Assembly: GCA_965235075.1 (NCBI GenBank)
Contig: OZ249404.1
Location: forward strand, 806,001-870,000
Length of the DNA: 64,000 bases
Direction of reading: 5' to 3'
Source of the DNA: Fontibacterium medardense
Lineage (GTDB): Bacteria > Pseudomonadota > Alphaproteobacteria > Pelagibacterales > Pelagibacteraceae
In this document: positions 54,649 to 62,414 of the stretch, in pieces
Numbering within the stretch: position 1 is the stretch's first letter
Layout: each line of letters begins with the position of its first letter
Notes under the pieces: generated by a model
The model's input: the letters and a program-made list of their open reading frames with translations, nothing else
Databases searched by the model: none
Told to the model about the DNA's origin: nothing
Position numbers and translations under genes: made by a program

Positions 54649-54654
54649 ACTATA
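54649..54654 (-). promoter_or_regulatory. -10 element of pstS promoter
   Basis: TATAGT on the minus strand, exactly 10 bases downstream of the fourth PhoB half-site and 29 bases before the pstS ATG. The spacing matches PhoB-activated promoters, where the Pho box replaces the -35 element. Confidence 0.65.
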
Positions 54655-54664
54655 TTTTCGTAAG

Positions 54665-54704
54665 GTGATAAAATTATTACAAATTAATGACAATTTTGTT
54701 ACAA
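54665..54704 (-). promoter_or_regulatory. Pho box (four PhoB half-sites) upstream of pstS
   Basis: Read on the minus strand, the 7-mers TTGTAAC, TTGTCAT, TTGTAAT and TTATCAC start at 54704, 54693, 54682 and 54671, exactly 11 bases apart. PhoB dimers bind such direct repeats with 11-bp spacing. The first three match the known half-site very well. The run ends 10 bases before a TATAGT -10 element. It lies in the gap between phoR and pstS. Confidence 0.88.
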
Positions 54705-54760
54705 AATTAACCTTTTAGTTGAAATTTTTTTTATAATTTAATCATTATTAAATTTTAAAA

Positions 54761-55972
54761 CTATGCTTTGGGCAATCTAATAATAAATTCACTACCAAGT
54801 CCAATTTTACTTGTAATTTTTAACTCACCTCGATGTTGATTTATTATATGTTTTACAATGGCTAATCCTAATCCTGTCCCTTCAATTTTTAGTTTTCTAG
54901 TATTTTCAGCCCTAAAAAATCTTTCTGTAATTCTATGGATGTCTTCTTCGTTAATTCCTATACCTTCATCAATAATTGAAATTGAAACATACTTTTTAAA
55001 AATTTCATCAACTTTTAAAATTTTAATTTTGATAGTTTTTGAAGGATTACTAAATTTTATTGCATTATCAATTAAATTTAAAAATAATGTAGATAATTTT
55101 TCTGCATCACCTATTACAAATTGTTGATTATTATCTAAATTTACTTTTAATGAAATTTGCTTTTCTTTTATTCTTTTAGAAGTTAAAATGATTACATCTT
55201 CAATTATTTTTTTTATGTTCACTTTATTATTAATTGAGATATGTTCTTGTTGCTCAATTCGACTCAACATCATTAAATCTTCTATTAAAATCTCCATTTT
55301 ACTTGCTTCTAATTTCATGATTTCAATAAATTTTTTTTGAGAGCGTGGATCATCTTTTGCAGAATCTTCAATCGTTTCTAAAAAACCTTTTAGTGAAACT
55401 AACGGTGTTTTTAAATTATGACTTGCATTGGCTATAAAATCAGAACGAATTATTTGAGATTTTTGTACTTCAGTAAAATCTTTAAAAACTAATAATATTT
55501 GCTCAAATTGAATGTTACTTATGTTTGTTTTATAAAATTTAAAAATCGGGTTTTTAATCTCGATATTTATTGTTTTTATTTCTTTATCAATCCTATGCTG
55601 ATCTATTTGCTCCAGAAGTTCAGATATTCTTACAGCCACACTTATATGTTTGCCTTCTAGTTTTTCACCAAAGTTATTTGTTGCTGATTTATTTGCATAA
55701 ATTATAACATTAAATTTATTTAAAATGATAATTACATCTTCAATTTTATTAATAAATAATCTTTCTAAATCTTTTTTTCCTAACTCTGAGTTAAAATTTG
55801 TGATTATCTTTTCTTTTGTTTCGATATTTTGATCTTTTTTTTGATAATTAATAAAAATAATAAATACAAAAAATATTAAAATGTTGAAAAATAGTATCCA
55901 TAAAGAAAATTTTAAAAAAATATAAAAGATTATATTAGCTAAAATTGCTAATGCACCTGTTAAATAAATCAT
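54761..55972 (-). CDS. phoR: phosphate regulon sensor histidine kinase PhoR
   Basis: 403 aa. Two N-terminal transmembrane helices (about 3-20 and 22-42) have almost no periplasmic loop, as in PhoR kinases. A PAS-like region follows (about 75-170). The HisKA motif NASHNLKTPL holds the phosphorylated H185, and the ATPase domain ends with GTGLGLAIVKHIINQH. It phosphorylates PhoB when phosphate is low. It is upstream of pstS on the same strand, separated by the Pho box. Confidence 0.9.
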   Translation of the reverse strand: MIYLTGALAILANIIFYIFLKFSLWILFFNILIFFVFIIFINYQKKDQNIETKEKIITNFNSELGKKDLERLFINKIEDVIIILNKFNVIIYANKSATNNFGEKLEGKHISVAVRISELLEQIDQHRIDKEIKTINIEIKNPIFKFYKTNISNIQFEQILLVFKDFTEVQKSQIIRSDFIANASHNLKTPLVSLKGFLETIEDSAKDDPRSQKKFIEIMKLEASKMEILIEDLMMLSRIEQQEHISINNKVNIKKIIEDVIILTSKRIKEKQISLKVNLDNNQQFVIGDAEKLSTLFLNLIDNAIKFSNPSKTIKIKILKVDEIFKKYVSISIIDEGIGINEEDIHRITERFFRAENTRKLKIEGTGLGLAIVKHIINQHRGELKITSKIGLGSEFIIRLPKA

Positions 55973-56018
55973 TCGTTTAATTATAGTCTAATAATATCAA
56001 GATTATTTAACAGAAATT

Positions 56019-56058
56019 ATGTAATAAAAAAGTAACATAAGTTTCATTTTACTTACAC
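56019..56058 (+). promoter_or_regulatory. candidate Pho box upstream of olsB
   Basis: Four 7-mers with exact 11-bp spacing: ATGTAAT (56019), AAGTAAC (56030), GTTTCAT (56041) and CTTACAC (56052). They are weaker matches than those before pstS but keep the T at position 4 (three of four) and A at position 6 (all four). They lie in the divergent gap between phoR and olsB, so could serve either gene. The likely -10 (TAATCG, 56069) lies 10 bases downstream, giving a very short leader. Confidence 0.55.
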
Positions 56059-56082
56059 ACAAATCACCTAATCGAAGCTTCA

Positions 56083-56916
56083 ATGGCATTTATAGATAAT
56101 TTAAAAACTAAATATTTACCTAAAGATTTTTTTGTCTCAACAAGTAATTTTTTTCAACCTGTATTTGATTGTTATTTAGCCAATAGCAAAAGTGAAATTA
56201 GAAAAGCTCAAAGACTTCGATATAAAATATTTTTCAATGAAAGAAATGGTCAAAAAATTTTCAATTTAAGTTCTTTTAAAAGAGATGCTGATAAATTTGA
56301 TAAATATAGCGATCACATTATAGTTACATTTAAAGCGTCTAAATTTAGTAAAACTAAAATTGTTGGAACATATAGATTGCTTCAGCAAAAAGTAGCCCTA
56401 CAACAATGTGGTTTTTATTCATCAGAAGAATTTAATTTAAATACATTGTATAAATCCCAGGACAGACCTCAGAACGGCTTAGAATTAAGCAGATCTTGCG
56501 TATCTCTACAGTTTAGAAAAAAAAATGTTTTACATTTAATGTGGTCAAAAATTAATGAATACGTTCAATATAATAAAAATGATGTTCTTTTTGGAATGGC
56601 AAGCTTTTTAGAAGAAAATCCAGATCTAATTAAAGAAGAACTTTCTTATTTATATCAAAAATTTTTAATGCCCGAGAATATAAGAGTTGATGCAATTTTC
56701 TCAAAAAAAACTGAAATGAATTTAGTGCCAACTGAAGGTATGTCTGATCTTTCAATTATTAAAAAGTTGCCACCACTTATTAAAGCTTATTTAAGATTAG
56801 GCGCTAAAATTGGTGATGGTGCGGTTGTAGATAGATTATTTAAAACAACTGATGTTTTTATATACCTTCCTTTTAACACAATTAAACCGGAATATTTAAA
56901 AAAATTAAGTTTATAA
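56083..56916 (+). CDS. olsB: L-ornithine N-acyltransferase OlsB-like (GNAT)
   Basis: 277 aa. The GNAT/OlsB signature is present: RKAQRLRYKIFFNERNG near 45-61, then KIVGTYRLLQQKVA and ELSRSCVSLQFRKKNVLHLM. OlsB adds a 3-hydroxyacyl chain from ACP to the alpha-amino group of ornithine, making lyso-ornithine lipid. It is followed after 14 bases by an O-acyltransferase that would complete the lipid. The upstream Pho box suggests induction by phosphate starvation. The ATG is preceded by no clear ribosome-binding site. Confidence 0.85.
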   Translation: MAFIDNLKTKYLPKDFFVSTSNFFQPVFDCYLANSKSEIRKAQRLRYKIFFNERNGQKIFNLSSFKRDADKFDKYSDHIIVTFKASKFSKTKIVGTYRLLQQKVALQQCGFYSSEEFNLNTLYKSQDRPQNGLELSRSCVSLQFRKKNVLHLMWSKINEYVQYNKNDVLFGMASFLEENPDLIKEELSYLYQKFLMPENIRVDAIFSKKTEMNLVPTEGMSDLSIIKKLPPLIKAYLRLGAKIGDGAVVDRLFKTTDVFIYLPFNTIKPEYLKKLSL

Positions 56917-56930
56917 TATTTTGGTTCTAT

Positions 56931-57692
56931 ATGATCAAAGTATTATTGCAAATATCAGTAGAAAAAATATTTGGTTTTTCTTACCTCAAACAACTTTATA
57001 AAAAAAATTATTCAGACCCTGATTTTAATAATAATTTTTGGAAAAAAACTCTGCAAATATTAAGAATTGAGCATATTCTTAAAAATGCAGAACTCATTCC
57101 AAAGCAAGGTCCTTGTATTATTGTGTCTAACCATCCCTTTGGAATACTTGATGGTTTAATAATCTGCTCTGAAGTTGCAAAATTAAGAAAAGATTACCGA
57201 ATATTAATTAATGAAGAACTGACTACAATTGATCATATAAGGGATTATCTTTTTCCATTAAGGCTAGATATGAGCAAAGATGCTCTAAAGCTTAATATAA
57301 AATCCAAAAATGATGCCATTGAATTTATAAATAAAGGAGGGTTAGTTATTATTTTTCCTTCAGGAGAAGTTGCAACTTCTGAAAGACTTTTTAACAAAGC
57401 TATAGAAAAAGAATGGAAACCTATAATTGGGTCAATTATAAGAAAAGTTAATTGTAAAATTTTGCCAGTCTACTGTCATGGTCAAAATAGTTTTTTATTT
57501 CAACTTACAGGCATTATTAACTACAAATTAAGACGAATACTGTTTGCAAGGGAGTTGATAAATAAATCCAATAAAAAATTTAATGCTGAATGCGGCGAGG
57601 TATTAGATAGTCAACTTTTTCATAAACTTGAAAATTCTCAGATTGCGAAAAATTTAAGATCCGAAACTCTTAAAATTGTAAATTTACACTAG
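56931..57692 (+). CDS. olsA: lysophospholipid/lyso-ornithine-lipid acyltransferase OlsA-like
   Basis: 253 aa PlsC-superfamily acyltransferase. The catalytic motif is NHPFGILDG with H68 and D74, and the substrate motif FPSGEVAT lies at 142-149. NHPxGxxDG proteins of this type pair with OlsB or occur as fused OlsF. It should acylate the hydroxyl of the lyso-ornithine lipid. Its 3' end overlaps agt by 23 bases in convergent orientation. A general lysophosphatidic acyltransferase role is the alternative. Confidence 0.8.
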   Translation: MIKVLLQISVEKIFGFSYLKQLYKKNYSDPDFNNNFWKKTLQILRIEHILKNAELIPKQGPCIIVSNHPFGILDGLIICSEVAKLRKDYRILINEELTTIDHIRDYLFPLRLDMSKDALKLNIKSKNDAIEFINKGGLVIIFPSGEVATSERLFNKAIEKEWKPIIGSIIRKVNCKILPVYCHGQNSFLFQLTGIINYKLRRILFARELINKSNKKFNAECGEVLDSQLFHKLENSQIAKNLRSETLKIVNLH

Positions 57693-58683
57693 CAGTTTGC
57701 AAGAATATTTTTGCACAATTCTCCCATGTGTATTGCTTTGCAATTTCTTTGCATTCTTCTTTCTTAATTTTCAAAGCTTTCTTCATAGATTCTTTTAAAT
57801 CCCAGTCTAAACAATCAGCCTTGGTATTTTGCAAGATATCTAGAGGGCCTGTCACTGGATAGGCTGCAACAGGAACGCCTGCTGCCAATGCTTCAATAAT
57901 AACAATTCCAAAAGTATCTGTTTTACTTGGAAATACAAAAACGTCACTTGCTGCAAGATAGGAGGCAACTTCTTTTTCCTTTAACATTCCGGTAAATAAA
58001 ACGTCTTTATAATTTTTCTTAAGCTCATTAAATTGAGGTCCATCCCCAACCACAATCTTTGAGCCTTCAATTTTTATATCTAAAAAGGCCTTAATATTTT
58101 TTTCAATTGCAACTCTACCAACGTAAATATAAATAGGCGAAGGAAGAGAAATATTTGCTTTTTCTGCTTTACCAAAAATACTCTTATTTACGCCCCTGCT
58201 CCATACTACTAAATTTTTAAAATTTCTATTGGCTAACTCATTTTCCATATTCTTAGTTGTAACTAAGATTTTATTGGCTGGTTTATGAAAGTACCTCAAA
58301 AAAGAATATCCAATGCTAACTGGTATATGTGTTCTTTTGTTTACATACTCAGCAAACTTCGTATGCAAAGAAGAAGTAAATTTTATATTATTTTTCATAC
58401 AATATCTTCTTGCAAAAAATCCAAGCGGTCCTTCTGTTGCTATATGAACTATATGTGCGTTAATCTCTTTAATTTTTTTGTAAACTCTAGGATAAGCATT
58501 AATTGATAATTTTATTTCAGGATATGTAGGACAAGGAATCGTAATAAAATCATTTGGTGTTATTAAAAAAACCTCATGATTTTGTTTTTTAAGTTCTTCT
58601 ACTAAATAACTTAGAGTTGTTACAACACCATTTACTTGGGGATGCCAAGCATCAGTAATAATAAGAATTTTATAACTTTTCAT
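57670..58683 (-). CDS. agt: GT4 glycosyltransferase Agt (diacylglycerol glucosyl/glucuronosyl transferase)
   Basis: 337 aa GT4-B glycosyltransferase. The acceptor side starts ITDAWHPQVNGVVTTLSYL near 9-27. The donor side has YVGRVAIEKNIKAF near 187-200 and FPSKTDTFGIVIIEALAAG (D256 and E264). This is the MgtA/PimB-like type found next to plcP. In SAR11 and other marine bacteria Agt makes glucosyl- or glucuronosyl-diacylglycerol from the diacylglycerol that PlcP releases. The start shares one base with the plcP stop, so the two are translationally coupled. Confidence 0.87.
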   Translation of the reverse strand: MKSYKILIITDAWHPQVNGVVTTLSYLVEELKKQNHEVFLITPNDFITIPCPTYPEIKLSINAYPRVYKKIKEINAHIVHIATEGPLGFFARRYCMKNNIKFTSSLHTKFAEYVNKRTHIPVSIGYSFLRYFHKPANKILVTTKNMENELANRNFKNLVVWSRGVNKSIFGKAEKANISLPSPIYIYVGRVAIEKNIKAFLDIKIEGSKIVVGDGPQFNELKKNYKDVLFTGMLKEKEVASYLAASDVFVFPSKTDTFGIVIIEALAAGVPVAAYPVTGPLDILQNTKADCLDWDLKESMKKALKIKKEECKEIAKQYTWENCAKIFLQTASVNLQF

Positions 58684-59510
58684 TAAGATGCAATTTTAAG
58701 CTGCTCTACATCTTGATTTTCTGTAAACAATTCTTGTCTTTTTTCTATCCAGTTAATTAGCTCTAACTTTCCATCAAAATGCTCAACTAATGCCGTGCAA
58801 CTTTCAACCCAATCTCCATCATTAATATAATGAATGTTATCGATATACTGCATGTTAGCGTGATGAATATGTCCGCAAATAATACCATCCACATTATGTT
58901 GTCTTGCATAGTTTCCTACTAATTTTTCAAATTCACTAACAAATTTAACAGCATTTTTAACTTTAAATTTTAAAAATTTAGATAATGACCAATATTCATA
59001 ACCCAATTTTTTTCTGAAAAAATTTATGTAACGATTAAAATAAATTAAAAAATCGTAAGTAAGAGAACCTAGTATTGCAAGCCATTTAGCGCATTGAATG
59101 ATTCCATCAAATTGATCTCCATGAACAACTAAGTACTTTTTGTTATCAATAGTTTCATGGATGACCTGATTTGCAATTTCAACTCCACCAAAATTGATAG
59201 GTATAAATTTTCTTAAAATCTCATCATGATTACCAGATAAATAAAATACACGTGTCCCATGACGGGCTTTTTTTAAAATTTTTTGAACAACGTCATTATG
59301 AGATTGTGGCCAATACCAAGTATTTTTTAAAGCCCAACCGTCAACTATATCACCAACTAAATATAATTTTTCTGATTGGGTATGCTTTATAAATTCTAAT
59401 AATAATTCTGATTGACAGCCTCTGGTCCCTAAATGAAGATCTGAAATCCAAATACTTTTATAATTTAAAATTTTATCAATTCTATTTTTAAAAGACTCTT
59501 TTTTTAGCAT
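58683..59510 (-). CDS. plcP: phosphate-starvation phospholipase C PlcP (metallophosphoesterase)
   Basis: 275 aa calcineurin-like phosphoesterase. Metal ligands read D24-x-H26 (ISDLHLG), GDIVD with D54 and D57, GNHD at 93-96, H130 and GHIHH at 213-217. The family includes LpxH-like enzymes, but the PlcP type is told by length and by coupling to agt. PlcP cleaves phospholipid head groups and frees diacylglycerol during phosphate limitation. A candidate Pho box lies in the upstream gap at 59553-59570. Confidence 0.87.
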   Translation of the reverse strand: MLKKESFKNRIDKILNYKSIWISDLHLGTRGCQSELLLEFIKHTQSEKLYLVGDIVDGWALKNTWYWPQSHNDVVQKILKKARHGTRVFYLSGNHDEILRKFIPINFGGVEIANQVIHETIDNKKYLVVHGDQFDGIIQCAKWLAILGSLTYDFLIYFNRYINFFRKKLGYEYWSLSKFLKFKVKNAVKFVSEFEKLVGNYARQHNVDGIICGHIHHANMQYIDNIHYINDGDWVESCTALVEHFDGKLELINWIEKRQELFTENQDVEQLKIAS

Positions 59511-59552
59511 TTAATTTCATTTCGAATCATCAACTATGAGTTGAACATATTA

Positions 59553-59570
59553 TTGTTACGAAATTGTTAA
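59553..59570. promoter_or_regulatory. candidate Pho box between plcP and the CPBP gene
   Basis: TTGTTAC (59553) and TTGTTAA (59564) are two PhoB-like half-sites 11 bases apart, read on the plus strand. The opposite reading gives TTAACAA and GTAACAA toward plcP. Orientation favours the CPBP gene, but the divergent gap is only 133 bases. Only two half-sites are convincing, so this is weaker than the pstS box. Confidence 0.4.
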
Positions 59571-59643
59571 AATTGAATTTATTCTCAACATTCTTTAAAG
59601 TTTTTGCTTAACAAATAAAAATTTCTGATAAAAGAATTGCCAC

Positions 59644-60279
59644 ATGGTAAAAATAACAAAATCTATAGAAATTTTTGTATTTTTTATAATTATTCCAATA
59701 ATCTTAATTCCAATAAATTCCAACATCGCTATGTTTTCAGCTCTGACAGCGGTCGCTATAATTTGTGTTTGTTATTTAAAATATAAGAAAGTTACTTTAA
59801 TTAATCTCAAAGATTTTAGATTTGATCAATATCTTAAAATTATTTTTTATAAGTTTTTAATTGTTGCCACATTAGTTTTAACCTTTTCTTATTTTTTTGA
59901 TCCATCTAAATTTTTAAATCTTCCCCGCTCTGACTTTTTTTTATGGTTATTGATAATAATTCTTTATCCAATTTTATCAGCTTTCCCTCAAGAGATTGTT
60001 TACAGATCTTTCTTCTTTAAAAGATATGACAATTTATTTAAAAATAAAAAAGTTTTAATTTTTGTAAATGCTTTTTTATTTAGCTTTGCACATATAATTT
60101 ATTTGAATCCTATTGTAATTTTTTTTACTTTTATTGGGGGTTTAATAATGGCGGAATCCTACTCTAAACATAATTCATTAATAAAGGTTTCAATCGAGCA
60201 TGGACTGTACGGAGATATTGTATTTACATCTGGACTTGGAGCGTACTTTTACCACGCACAAGGATTAACTTTCGGCTAA
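59644..60279 (+). CDS. CPBP-family intramembrane protein (CAAX-protease-like)
   Basis: 211 aa with about six or seven hydrophobic helices. The CPBP motifs are PQEIVYRSFFFKRY (Q116, E117, R121) and FAHIIYLNP (H150, N155). The first Glu of the usual EExxxR pair is Gln here, as in a recognised variant of the family. The last His-containing helix (IEHGLYGDIVF) is also present. It may be a membrane protease or a non-catalytic relative. It diverges from plcP and ends in a hairpin terminator. Confidence 0.8.
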   Translation: MVKITKSIEIFVFFIIIPIILIPINSNIAMFSALTAVAIICVCYLKYKKVTLINLKDFRFDQYLKIIFYKFLIVATLVLTFSYFFDPSKFLNLPRSDFFLWLLIIILYPILSAFPQEIVYRSFFFKRYDNLFKNKKVLIFVNAFLFSFAHIIYLNPIVIFFTFIGGLIMAESYSKHNSLIKVSIEHGLYGDIVFTSGLGAYFYHAQGLTFG

Positions 60280-60298
60280 CCAGGATATCTGATTAGCC
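60274..60298. terminator. bidirectional hairpin at the CPBP gene end
   Basis: GGCTAACCAG (60274-60283) and CTGATTAGCC (60289-60298) pair with one mismatch on the plus strand and a G-U wobble on the minus strand. The loop is five bases. It contains the CPBP stop codon and lies between two convergent genes, so it can end transcription from both sides. A T-run is lacking, so efficiency is unknown. Confidence 0.55.
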
Positions 60299-60309
60299 AA
60301 TCGTTTGAT

Positions 60310-60489
60310 TTAGTGGGTTTGATTTTGAGCTTCTATAACTACTGCTTCTTTTTGTTTCTGAATGTTTGGCTTAAATTTTTTAAATTCTAATCTAAGCTTA
60401 GAAACTTTCTTATCAAGGCTTACAACTTCTTTATTCAGTCCTTTGATAAATTTTTTTAACTTTTTAAAGTTTTTCTTTGATATTTTCAT
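60310..60489 (-). CDS. small lysine-rich helical protein (hypothetical)
   Basis: 59 codons beginning MKISKKNFKKLKKFIKGLNK. The middle (EVVSLDKKVSKLRLEFKKFK) has heptad spacing of Leu/Val suggestive of a short coiled coil. There is no signal or membrane segment. No family is recognised. It lies in the gap between the CPBP terminator and the structured RNA region. A full-length open frame this basic can occur by chance, but the amphipathic pattern favours a real small protein. Confidence 0.45.
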   Translation of the reverse strand: MKISKKNFKKLKKFIKGLNKEVVSLDKKVSKLRLEFKKFKPNIQKQKEAVVIEAQNQTH

Positions 60490-60582
60490 GATTGAATTAA
60501 AGCAAAAATTTTATTTGGGGTAAATTAAAATTTCATAATTCTTTAATAAATTTGCAATAATAATAGTATACACAACTTAACC

Positions 60583-60684
60583 GAGTGCTTATGTACTTTA
60601 CATCCTTAAAGTTAATTTAGTTAAGTTAATTTAATCTAGTGAATTTTTCTCTAGATCTCCCTCAAAGTAAATATGTAAGCACTC
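60583..60684 (+). ncRNA. predicted structured RNA element upstream of the lipid kinase gene
   Basis: Arms 60583-60601 (GAGTGCTTATG...) and 60667-60684 (...ATGTAAGCACTC) form an 18-bp stem with one bulged C. Two of the pairs are G-U and would be A-C mismatches on the other strand, so the plus-strand RNA is the one that folds. The 65-base loop holds a second hairpin, ATCTAG / CTAGAT (60634-60656). It lies 66 bases before the lipid kinase start. It does not match a riboswitch I know, and may be a leader or an independent small RNA. Confidence 0.55.
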
Positions 60685-60749
60685 ACCAATCTTTAAAATT
60701 TTAGTATATTTTTTTCATAATCAATCGAATAATAACCTCATGTAACATC

Positions 60750-61643
60750 ATGAAAAAAATCTGTATTATATACAATTCAAAAATCAGTTTATTTAATAAG
60801 TTCTTACTCAATAGAATTGTAAAAATATTAAAAAAAAATAGTCACGTCGAAACTTTTGCAACGGAAAAAATTGGTCATGCAACTTTACTCTGTAGAGTGC
60901 ATATAAAAAATTTTGACGTTGTGGTTGCGGCTGGTGGAGATGGAACGATAAATGAGGTCATTAATGGGATGGATGAAAAAACATTGCTTGGAATAATACC
61001 CCTTGGAACAGCAAATATTGGGGCTTATGAGGCAAATATTAATAAAAATCCAAATAAAGTAGCCCAGATTATATTATCTGGAAAAATTAAAAAAATTCAT
61101 ATTCAAGAAGCAAATAATAGAAAATTTTTTTTAATGACTGGGGTTGGATATGATGCTTCAGTAGTTGAAACGGTTCAATCAAATTTATTATTAAAAAAAA
61201 TACTTGGTAAATTGCTATTTTTCATCATTTCCATTGCAAAATTAATCTATTTTAAAAAATATGAACTAAAGATTCTTGCTAACAATAAAATTTATCTAGG
61301 AAATTGGGCCATCGTAACTAATGCTAAACATTATGGAGGTTCCTTTCAGTTAACGAAGGATACTGATATTTATGAAAAAAGATTAATTACTTATTTATTT
61401 ACTAATTTATCAAGATTTGACGTTATAAAAAACTTATTTAAAATTATAAAAAAACGAAACTTAGAAGAAAATAATAAAGTAATTAAGATTATAAGTGATG
61501 ATATTTTTATAAACTCCAAATCAAAAGTACCTATTCAGTGTGATGGTGAATTTATAGGAAATCTACCTTTGCAAATTAAAAATTCAAAAAAAACGATTAA
61601 TCTTTTAGTGGAAGAAGAATTAAACGTACAGACTGATCAATAG
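60750..61643 (+). CDS. YegS-type lipid kinase (diacylglycerol kinase catalytic domain)
   Basis: 297 aa. The ATP-site motif AAGGDGTINEVINGM lies at 60-74, and LGTANIGAYEANI at about 86-98 completes the domain. The C-terminal beta-rich domain (PIQCDGEFIGNLPLQIK) is typical. These kinases phosphorylate diacylglycerol or sphingoid-like lipids. Next to plcP-agt, it could return the diacylglycerol released by PlcP to phosphatidate when phosphate returns; that is an inference. Confidence 0.87.
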   Translation: MKKICIIYNSKISLFNKFLLNRIVKILKKNSHVETFATEKIGHATLLCRVHIKNFDVVVAAGGDGTINEVINGMDEKTLLGIIPLGTANIGAYEANINKNPNKVAQIILSGKIKKIHIQEANNRKFFLMTGVGYDASVVETVQSNLLLKKILGKLLFFIISIAKLIYFKKYELKILANNKIYLGNWAIVTNAKHYGGSFQLTKDTDIYEKRLITYLFTNLSRFDVIKNLFKIIKKRNLEENNKVIKIISDDIFINSKSKVPIQCDGEFIGNLPLQIKNSKKTINLLVEEELNVQTDQ

Positions 61644-61718
61644 TATCACTGCAGCAATAAGAACTAAAAATACAATGACAGCTTTGTTTAATGGAAGATT
61701 ATTTAAATATCTAAACAC
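61620..61718 (-). CDS. tiny single-helix membrane protein (hypothetical)
   Basis: 32 codons from a GTG start: an FRYLNNLPLN head and a hydrophobic helix KAVIVFLVLIAAVILLISLY. It follows the DoxX gene by 3 bases on the same strand and overlaps the lipid kinase end by 24 bases. Such single-helix peptides often act as small membrane partners. No family is recognised, and the non-ATG start lowers confidence. Confidence 0.35.
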   Translation of the reverse strand: MFRYLNNLPLNKAVIVFLVLIAAVILLISLYV

Positions 61719-61721
61719 AAA

Positions 61722-62180
61722 TTAAAATTCTTTTGGAAGAGAATTGTCTACTGAAACTCTGTCTCCACCTTTAAAAAATATCGCAATCATTATTACTAAC
61801 CAGAACAATGGATATTCATACCCACCCTTCACCCAAAGAAAACCATTTTTTAAATGAATATAAAAAGTTGCAACTGCTAAAAGTCCTATTAACTGAATTG
61901 CAACAAATCTAGTTAAAAAACCTAATGCTAAAAAAATTCCTCCAAAAAATTCTAAAATTCCAATGTACAGTGCTAATGGATAAGCAGGCTCTAATTGAAC
62001 ACTTTTAAAAAAATCAACTGTACCATCTAAATTAACAAATAATTTACTATAGCCATGAGGTATCATCATTGCTCCAGCTACAAATCGAATTAATGAATAA
62101 GAATAATATGATCCTGAATCGTAAAATCTTTCTAAGTAGGGAATAATTAATCTTGAATTTCTAGAAACTCTCATTTGCAA
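61722..62180 (-). CDS. DoxX-family membrane protein
   Basis: 152 aa with four hydrophobic helices (about 28-45, 65-85, 90-107, 122-138). DoxX signatures are RFVAGAMMIPHGYSKLF near 31-47 and GILEFFGGIFLALGFLTRFV. DoxX proteins occur in the membrane with oxidoreductase systems; a specific role is not known. It opens near the tRNA-Arg gene on the same strand. Confidence 0.85.
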   Translation of the reverse strand: MQMRVSRNSRLIIPYLERFYDSGSYYSYSLIRFVAGAMMIPHGYSKLFVNLDGTVDFFKSVQLEPAYPLALYIGILEFFGGIFLALGFLTRFVAIQLIGLLAVATFYIHLKNGFLWVKGGYEYPLFWLVIMIAIFFKGGDRVSVDNSLPKEF

Positions 62181-62264
62181 ATTGTATATCTCTCTTGATA
62201 ATCAAGATCAATCAACAAATATGTATAAAATTTCAACTTAAATCTTAAACACATATAAAATATA

Positions 62265-62341
62265 TGGTGCGCCCGGAAAGAGTCGAACTTCCAACCTCCA
62301 GATTCGTAGTCTGGCATTCTATCCAATTGAACTACGGGCGC
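62265..62341 (-). tRNA. tRNA-Arg (anticodon ACG), CCA encoded
   Basis: On the minus strand it starts GCGCCCGTAGTTCAATTGGA and ends in a complementary CGGGCGCA plus CCA. All four arms are present. The anticodon stem-loop CAGACTACGAATCTG has the loop CTACGAA, so the anticodon is ACG. The T-arm loop is TTCGACT. A34 is probably deaminated to inosine to read CGU/CGC/CGA codons. The 3' CCA is encoded (62265-62267). Confidence 0.96.
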
Positions 62342-62414
62342 TTAAATAATAGAAACGCTAAAATCTAATATCTTATTTTATTTTTTTTAATTAAATAATC
62401 ATAGGGATTTATTC

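Noticed and set aside
60602..60633. Direct repeat of AAGTTAATTTA inside the RNA loop as a protein-binding iteron
   Set aside because: Only two copies of an A/T-only 11-mer; not enough to claim a binding array.
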